Source: Desulfobacteraceae bacterium
GTDB lineage: Bacteria > Desulfobacterota > DSM-4660 > Desulfatiglandales > Desulfatiglandaceae
NCBI GenBank assembly: GCA_030632525.1
Contig: DAOVUP010000127.1
Coordinates: forward strand, 1-5,631
DNA: 5,631 nt
Reading direction: 5' to 3'
Below are positions 1 to 5,631 of this stretch, piece after piece. Position numbers and translations under genes: made by a program. The notes beneath the pieces are model-generated. The model was not told the DNA's origin, did not search any database, and saw only the letters and a list, made by a program, of their open reading frames with translations. The first letter of the stretch is position 1, and the number at the start of each line of letters is the position of its first letter.

Positions 1-39
1 AACCTCGTTAGAAACATCAGTAATCAGTTCCAGTTTAGG

Positions 40-74
40 GTTCAAGTTTCAAGTACCCAATACCCAGAACCCAG
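40..74. repeat. Degenerate heptad repeat, upstream copy
   Basis: Five consecutive 7-base units can be read: GTTCAAG, TTTCAAG, TACCCAA, TACCCAG, AACCCAG. The complement strand reads as CTGGGTT/CTGGGTA/TTGGGTA followed by CTTGAAA/CTTGAAC. CCCAATACCCAG (56-67) is the exact reverse complement of 3758-3769, so this is an inverted relative of the array after holB. The rest of bases 1-158 shows no gene or RNA that I can support. Function unknown; such short-period intergenic repeats are usually slippage-prone, non-coding sequence. Confidence 0.6.
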
Positions 75-158
75 CATGGGGAAGGCAAGCTTTTTTATAG
101 TACCATGACACATCGGGCAAGGCAATCCGGTTTCTGTTCAAAATCAAAATGAATTCCC

Positions 159-188
159 TTGACCGTTCGGTTGCAGTTACTCTATATT
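159..188 (+). promoter_or_regulatory. Likely sigma70-type promoter for the carboxyltransferase gene
   Basis: TTGACC (159-164) and TATATT (183-188) are separated by 18 bases. They match the -35 and -10 consensus at 5 of 6 and 5 of 6 positions. Transcription would start near 195 and leave a leader of about 90 bases before the ATG at 287. No clear operator or riboswitch fold is visible in that leader. A weaker alternative pair lies nearer the gene (TTGAGT 236-241, TATTCA 258-263, spacing 16). The call rests on motif match only. Confidence 0.45.
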
Positions 189-286
189 TCAGTGCAATAG
201 TAAAATCGGCACAAAATTGACGTGGGGATCTCTATTTGAGTGACCCTCGGACTTGATTATTCACTACAAATATACGGAGGTTCAAC

Positions 287-1780
287 ATGGATGCTTTTTT
301 AGAAGACGGGCCCAAAAACCCGCTTAAAATTCAGGACAATACTTTCAGAGACGGCCATCAGTCATTATTAGCCACAAGGATGAGGACTGAGGACATGATT
401 CCCATTGCCGAAAAGATGGACACCGTGGGGTTCTGGGCCATGGAGGTATGGGGAGGGGCAACCTTTGATACCATGCACCGTTTTTTGGGAGAAGATCCTT
501 TTGAACGGATACGGACCTTGAAAAAATATATTAAGAATACCCCTTTTTCCATGCTCTTGAGGGGACAGAATGTTGTAGGGTATCGGAATTACGCGGATGA
601 TGTGGCCAGGTTATTCGTGGATAAGTCGTGTGAGGCCGGCATGGATGTCTTTCGAGTCTTCGATGCGCTCAATGATTTCCGCAATTTTCAGACCGTTGTG
701 GAGCGGATCAAGGCCAATGGCAAGCACTTCCAGGGCACCATCTGCTACTCTCTGACCGAAAGACGTATGGGTGGCGATGTGTTTAACTTGGAATTTTATA
801 TCAACAAGGGGAAAGAGATCCAGGACATGGGGGCCGACACCCTCTGTCTGAAGGATATGGCAGGTATCATGGCCCCATTTGATATTGCCAAGATCATTAC
901 AGCCCTCAAGAAAGAGATCACCATCCCAATTCATCTCCACACCCACTATACAAGCGGTATGGCCTCAATGATCTATTTAGAAGCCATAAAGGCCGGGGTG
1001 GATATCGTGGATACCTGCCTGGCCCCCTTTGCGCTGAGGACCTCACAGCCTGCCATTGAGCCCATAGTTGCAACTCTTTACGAGACCACTCGGGATACGG
1101 GATTTGACCTGAGCCTCCTGCTGGAATTAGGGGATTATATGGAGAGCATCGCACCCAAGTACCGGGACTATTTAGCAAAGAATAAGATGTCGGTGATAGA
1201 TACAGGGGTCCTGGCCCATCAGGTACCCGGCGGTATGATCTCCAATCTGGTGAGCCAGCTTACCGAGGCAAAGGCCTTAGACAGGTTGCCGGAAGTTTAT
1301 AAAGAGGTAGCGGTGGTCAGGAAGGAACTGGGCATGCCCCCACTCGTTACACCCACCAGCCAGATCGTAGGGGTTCAGGCCGTGCTCAACGTCCTGTTTG
1401 GCAGATACAAGATGGTCACAAATGAGGTCAAGGATCTGGCCTATGGTCTATATGGCAAGACACCTGTACCGGTAGATCCGGAGGTCCGGAAAAAGGTGCT
1501 GAAAGGATATAAGCGTGGTGAAACCCCGGTAACCGGCCGCGCTGCCGATTATTTAGAGCCTGAATTAGAAGAAGACAGAAAGAAGATAGGAGACCTGGCC
1601 AAAGACGATTATGACCTTCTCATCTACGCCCTATATCCAACCTCGGGAGAGCAGTTCCTCAAATGGAAGTATGGCTTAGAAGAGAGACCCCCCGCGGTCA
1701 AGCCAAAGACATTGGAGGATATTCGGAAAGAGGATGAGGCAATGGCCGCAGCAATAGAGCAGGTGTGCAAGACCATGTGA
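287..1780 (+). CDS. Biotin-dependent carboxyltransferase subunit (PycB / OadA / transcarboxylase 5S family), no biotinyl domain
   Basis: This 497-residue protein belongs to the family that moves a carboxyl group between carboxybiotin and a 2-oxo acid (pyruvate/oxaloacetate), acting in the cytoplasm. The TIM-barrel carboxyltransferase domain fills about residues 12-300. It starts with DNTFRDGHQS (17-26, metal ligand D22), has the lysine that is carbamylated in the family in KDMAG (K189), and the metal-binding HTH at 218-220. The TSQP loop at 252-255 probably carries the catalytic threonine. The conserved C-terminal carboxylase region follows, with HQVPGGMISNL (311-321) and PLVTPTSQIVGVQAV (352-366). 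The chain stops after about residue 480 with no Ala-Met-Lys-Met biotin domain, so a separate biotin carrier and biotin carboxylase are needed; neither is in the window. The length matches two-subunit PycB lacking its carrier or the 5S subunit of methylmalonyl-CoA transcarboxylase. Sequence alone does not choose between pyruvate carboxylase, oxaloacetate decarboxylase and transcarboxylase. The ATG is preceded by GGAGG (276-280) at 6 bases. Confidence 0.9.
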   Translation: MDAFLEDGPKNPLKIQDNTFRDGHQSLLATRMRTEDMIPIAEKMDTVGFWAMEVWGGATFDTMHRFLGEDPFERIRTLKKYIKNTPFSMLLRGQNVVGYRNYADDVARLFVDKSCEAGMDVFRVFDALNDFRNFQTVVERIKANGKHFQGTICYSLTERRMGGDVFNLEFYINKGKEIQDMGADTLCLKDMAGIMAPFDIAKIITALKKEITIPIHLHTHYTSGMASMIYLEAIKAGVDIVDTCLAPFALRTSQPAIEPIVATLYETTRDTGFDLSLLLELGDYMESIAPKYRDYLAKNKMSVIDTGVLAHQVPGGMISNLVSQLTEAKALDRLPEVYKEVAVVRKELGMPPLVTPTSQIVGVQAVLNVLFGRYKMVTNEVKDLAYGLYGKTPVPVDPEVRKKVLKGYKRGETPVTGRAADYLEPELEEDRKKIGDLAKDDYDLLIYALYPTSGEQFLKWKYGLEERPPAVKPKTLEDIRKEDEAMAAAIEQVCKTM

Positions 1781-1801
1781 CCGTTGTAACTTCACAGGTT
1801 C

Positions 1802-1820
1802 CCCCCGCCACAGGCGGGGG
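1802..1820. repeat. GC-rich perfect hairpin between the carboxyltransferase gene and tmk
   Basis: CCCCCGCC (1802-1809) and GGCGGGGG (1813-1820) form a perfect 8-bp stem around the 3-base loop ACA. No T-tract follows on either strand, so it is not a standard Rho-independent terminator. It lies 22 bases past the upstream stop codon and about 70 bases before the tmk ribosome binding site. It could stabilise the 3' end of the upstream message or be a copy of a dispersed palindromic (REP-like) unit; one copy cannot decide. Weak outer pairing (CTTCGA 1823-1828 with TCGAAG 1856-1861) lies just downstream. Confidence 0.6.
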
Positions 1821-1890
1821 ATCTTCGACAAGGTTCATGGTTCTATGTTTTCAATTCGAAGTCCACGAGGGCCGATGGTGGATTGGCAGC

Positions 1891-1897
1891 AAAGGAG
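1891..1897 (+). promoter_or_regulatory. Ribosome binding site setting the TTG start of tmk
   Basis: AAAGGAG lies 5 bases before TTG 1903. It is the only good Shine-Dalgarno match in this gap, and it places the start directly before the conserved FVTLEG strand of thymidylate kinase. This argues against any start further upstream. Confidence 0.75.
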
Positions 1898-1902
1898 AAC
1901 GA

Positions 1903-2544
1903 TTGTTTGTGACGCTTGAAGGGATAGAGGGGTGCGGAAAGTCTACTCAGGCCAGACGGCTTGTGGATAGACTTGAGGGAGGAGGAGTTTCATCCGTCCT
2001 TACCTTAGAGCCGGGGGGGACTCCCATAGGGAAGGAGATCCGGCGTATCCTTCTGGACTCTAAAAATCAGGATCTGTCACCTTTATCCGAACTCTTGCTC
2101 TATGAGGCGGACAGGGTGTTGCATATGGAGATGGTGATCAAACCGGCCCTTGTCAGGAAAAAATGGGTTGTGTGTGACCGTTTTTTTGACGCGACCACTG
2201 CCTACCAGGGCTATGCTCGGGGGCAGGACAGTGAGCTTATCAAATTGCTGAATGAAAAGGCCTCTCTTGGCATCCGGCCAGACATTACATTCCTGATTGA
2301 CTGCCCCGTAGAGGTTGGGCTGGATCGGGCGCTGAAACGAAACAAAATCATGCAACAGGATGGCCAGGACCGGTTTGAAAAGGAAGAGATGAATTTCCAC
2401 ACGGCTGTGCGGGAAGGGTATCTTTCTATCGCAAGAAATGAACCTGCACGATTCGTGGTGGTGGATGGCACCCTTGGGGAGGATGAGTTAGAAGAGGCAA
2501 TTTTCTCGCACATTCGACCTTATTTAGGAAAGAAAAGTGCCTAA
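1903..2544 (+). CDS. tmk: Thymidylate kinase (dTMP kinase)
   Basis: It phosphorylates dTMP to dTDP with ATP in the cytoplasm, the step joining the de novo and salvage routes to dTTP. The 213 residues from TTG 1903 match the usual family length (about 205-215). The P-loop is G-I-E-G-C-G-K-S (7-14), with cysteine at 11 where Ser or Ala is common. EPGGTPIGKEIR (36-47) is the dTMP-binding signature, and DRFFDATTAYQG (92-103) is the family DR(Y/F) motif with the following helix. The lid around 142-157 is basic (R142, K145, R146, K148, R157) while the P-loop lacks arginine, the arrangement of the bacterial type II (E. coli-like) enzymes. An in-frame ATG at 1765 would add 46 residues, but these translate the GC hairpin and intergenic sequence and overlap the upstream gene, so I reject it. 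The last codons (Ser-Ala-stop) lie inside the left end of the inverted-repeat element at 2535-2698. Confidence 0.95.
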   Translation: MFVTLEGIEGCGKSTQARRLVDRLEGGGVSSVLTLEPGGTPIGKEIRRILLDSKNQDLSPLSELLLYEADRVLHMEMVIKPALVRKKWVVCDRFFDATTAYQGYARGQDSELIKLLNEKASLGIRPDITFLIDCPVEVGLDRALKRNKIMQQDGQDRFEKEEMNFHTAVREGYLSIARNEPARFVVVDGTLGEDELEEAIFSHIRPYLGKKSA

Positions 2545-2698
2545 AATGCCTAAAATTAAAGATTGTATCTGAGAGTTTTAAAAAAGGTCGGTAACAGCGG
2601 GCAGGCCTTTATGAAGCTAGTCTCTTTAAAAAGTCACGAAGTTCCTTAACTTCCCCGCTGCAAACGGGATAAATAGGCATTTTAAACTTTAGGCACTT
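2535..2698. repeat. Imperfect inverted-repeat element filling the tmk-holB gap (MITE-like candidate)
   Basis: The ends are AAGTGCCTAAA (2535-2545) and its exact reverse complement TTTAGGCACTT (2688-2698). A second nested pair follows: AAAATGCCTA (2543-2552) with TAGGCATTTT (2674-2683). The left end also holds two overlapping direct copies of TGCCTAAAAT (2538-2547 and 2547-2556). Inside are a third pair, CAGCGGG (2595-2601) with CCCGCTG (2654-2660), and a small hairpin GAAGTT-CCTT-AACTTC (2638-2653). The roughly 164-base unit has no open reading frame of note. It overlaps the tmk stop codon and ends 10 bases before the holB ATG. Size and terminal inverted repeats suggest a non-autonomous mobile or REP-like repeat, but no target-site duplication is obvious, and a structured RNA is the alternative. 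Confidence 0.6.
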
Positions 2699-2708
2699 AT
2701 ATTAACCT

Positions 2709-3740
2709 ATGCTTTTTTCAGAGATAATAGGCCAGGAAAAGGCCAAGCGGTTTTTGAAACGTGTAATGGCTGAGGAGAGGATCCCCCATGCCTATCTTTT
2801 TACAGGGATTCCAGGGATAGGGAAGACGAGCATGGCTAAGGCCTTGACAATGGCCTTGAATTGCTATGAACCAACAGATTTTGATGGTTGTGGCCAGTGT
2901 CTCTCCTGTCGTCAGTTATTGGGAGGAAACTTTCCTGACTTCATACACATCAAACCGGATGGGCAAAACATAAAAATCGAGCAGATTCGAGATTTAAACC
3001 GGAGGCTGAGCTTTGCCCCGGTGTCAGCTAAGCACAGGGTGTGCGTGGTTCAGCAGGCCGAGGCGATGACCGGTGAAGCAGCCAATTCTTTTCTTAAGAC
3101 ATTGGAAGAACCACCCCCCGGCAATATCCTGATCCTTAATGCGAGAGAGCCGCGCGACCTGTTGCCCACGATAGTGTCCCGGTGCCAAAGGGTCCCTTTT
3201 CAGCCTCTGCCCGTTCAGGCGATGACTGATTGGCTTATCAAAGAAAAGGATATAGACGGACAAAGAGCGACAATCGCAGCAAAGGGATCTTCCGGGAGTT
3301 TGGGAAGCGCTCTAAGAATGTGCGAAGAGGTTTTTTTAAAAATAAGAGAGGAGTGGCTCTCAATGCTCCTGAAATTACCTCGGTTTTCAAAGGGAGAGGC
3401 GCTGGAAATGGCCTTTGAATCGGCAAGCAGAAATAGGCGGGGAGGGGTAGGTAGTTTTGACGCCGAGGAACCCGGCCTATTGGAGATGTTAGCCGTCTGG
3501 GGGTGCTGGTACAGGGATCTTCTGTTAGTGAAGGTTGGTGGACCTGTACACCTGATTATTAATGTGGATTTTTCAGATAAGTTTAGAAAACTCGCTGGAA
3601 ACTTTAAGAAAGCCAATCTGATAGAGAGTCTTTTTGTGGTGAACCAGGCCATAAAGGACCTGCGCAGGATGCGCAATGCCGCACTGGTAATGGAGCATGT
3701 GGTCCTTAAACTCCAGAGACTTGCGGGGACTGGGTATTAG
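2709..3740 (+). CDS. holB: DNA polymerase III subunit delta prime (clamp loader)
   Basis: HolB is the delta-prime subunit of the clamp loader, an AAA+ complex with delta and gamma/tau that opens the sliding clamp onto primed DNA. The 343 residues match the family length (about 330-340). After the N-terminal FSEIIGQEKAKRFL box, the P-loop G-I-P-G-I-G-K-T (33-40) is intact, although delta prime is often degenerate here. Zinc ligands C52, C61, C64 and C67 give the expected CX8CX2CX2C module. The Walker B region VCVVQQAEAM (111-120) lacks the acidic pair, as expected for delta prime. NSFLKTLEEPP (126-136) and the SRC motif (157-159, arginine finger R158) are canonical; G-S-L-G-S-A (196-201) is sensor 2. 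The rest is the helical collar domain. Intact zinc and SRC motifs favour HolB; the protein is too short for DnaX. No Shine-Dalgarno sequence precedes ATG 2709, but the conserved N-terminus fixes this start. The final residues GTGY and the TAG come from heptad repeat sequence. Confidence 0.95.
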   Translation: MLFSEIIGQEKAKRFLKRVMAEERIPHAYLFTGIPGIGKTSMAKALTMALNCYEPTDFDGCGQCLSCRQLLGGNFPDFIHIKPDGQNIKIEQIRDLNRRLSFAPVSAKHRVCVVQQAEAMTGEAANSFLKTLEEPPPGNILILNAREPRDLLPTIVSRCQRVPFQPLPVQAMTDWLIKEKDIDGQRATIAAKGSSGSLGSALRMCEEVFLKIREEWLSMLLKLPRFSKGEALEMAFESASRNRRGGVGSFDAEEPGLLEMLAVWGCWYRDLLLVKVGGPVHLIINVDFSDKFRKLAGNFKKANLIESLFVVNQAIKDLRRMRNAALVMEHVVLKLQRLAGTGY

Positions 3741-3770
3741 GTATTGGGTAACGGGTACTGGGTATTGGGG
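3729..3770 (+). repeat. Six-unit degenerate heptad array over the holB stop codon
   Basis: Six units in perfect 7-base register: ACTGGGT, ATTAGGT, ATTGGGT, AACGGGT, ACTGGGT, ATTGGGG. ACTGGGTATT occurs exactly at 3729-3738 and 3757-3766. The holB TAG (3738-3740) comes from the unit ATTAGGT, which differs by one base from ATTGGGT. The array is related, in opposite orientation, to 40-74. It lies in the holB-ricT gap, whose other 65 bases are AT-rich and carry no feature beyond the weak ricT ribosome binding site. Confidence 0.75.
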
Positions 3771-3835
3771 GATTGTTTGATCAGAATTTGTCTGAAATAT
3801 TTATATATTGTTGCCTTTTGTCAAGGTTATTTAAG

Positions 3836-5631
<1,796 letters not shown>

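Noticed and set aside
40..74. Heptads as CRISPR or telomere-like DNA
   Set aside because: There are no spacers, the units are only 7 bases long and degenerate, and the copies are internal and few.
81..100. T-run at 91-96 as an intrinsic terminator of an upstream gene
   Set aside because: No stable stem of 5 bp or more immediately precedes the six T residues.
217..222. TTGACG as a second -35 box
   Set aside because: No acceptable -10 hexamer occurs 15-19 bases downstream.
611..1178. Antisense open frames inside the carboxyltransferase gene, and similar ones inside tmk, holB, ricT and metG
   Set aside because: They lie opposite strongly conserved coding sequence, have no recognisable protein features and are expected by chance.
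1765..1902. Longer tmk reading frame starting at ATG 1765
   Set aside because: The extra 46 residues translate the GC hairpin and intergenic sequence, overlap the upstream gene, lack a suitable ribosome binding site and have no counterpart in thymidylate kinases.
3230..3418. 62-residue frame inside holB on the same strand
   Set aside because: It lies wholly within the HolB reading frame's conserved and collar regions, is very basic and low in complexity, and has no supporting motif.
3777..3807. Promoter before ricT (TTGATC 3777-3782 with TTATAT 3802-3807)
   Set aside because: The 19-base spacing and weak hexamers in AT-rich sequence are not better than chance.
3773..3835. TTG start at 3773 for ricT
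   Set aside because: The added 21 residues have no family support, and the G-rich sequence before the TTG is the end of the heptad array rather than a real ribosome binding site.

Overview
This window looks like a chromosomal piece of a Desulfobacterota (former Deltaproteobacteria) genome, possibly a sulfate reducer or syntroph. That is inferred from three things: protein character, the gene order carboxyltransferase - tmk - holB - ricT - metG on one strand, and the kinds of intergenic repeats present. No rRNA or marker gene proves it.

Layout, all on the + strand: bases 1-286 hold no gene, only a heptad-type repeat (40-74) and a likely sigma70 promoter (159-188). Bases 287-1780 encode a biotin-dependent carboxyltransferase subunit without its own biotin domain. 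After a 122-base gap with a GC-rich hairpin comes tmk (thymidylate kinase, 1903-2544, TTG start). A 164-base gap is filled by an imperfect inverted-repeat element (2535-2698), followed by holB (clamp-loader delta prime, 2709-3740). Next come six degenerate 7-base repeats (3729-3770) that run across the holB stop, then ricT/PSP1 (3836-4699). The window ends inside metG (methionyl-tRNA synthetase, from TTG 4741), cut just as its KMSKS loop begins.

Functionally, tmk and holB supply dTTP synthesis and DNA polymerase III clamp loading. RicT is an iron-sulfur Y-complex type protein, and metG charges initiator and elongator tRNA-Met. The tmk-holB-yaaT(ricT)-metS neighbourhood is also known from Bacillus subtilis, so this is an ancient housekeeping cluster. 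The carboxyltransferase is the lineage-specific addition at its head. No convincing terminator separates the genes, so read-through from the promoter before 287 is plausible, although the gaps are wider than in a tight operon.

I see no novel defence, mobile or biosynthetic system. The most unusual content is intergenic: three different repeat types occupy the upstream region and three of the four gaps, and two of them run into the end of a coding sequence. Two genes (tmk, metG) need TTG starts, and holB has no visible ribosome binding site.
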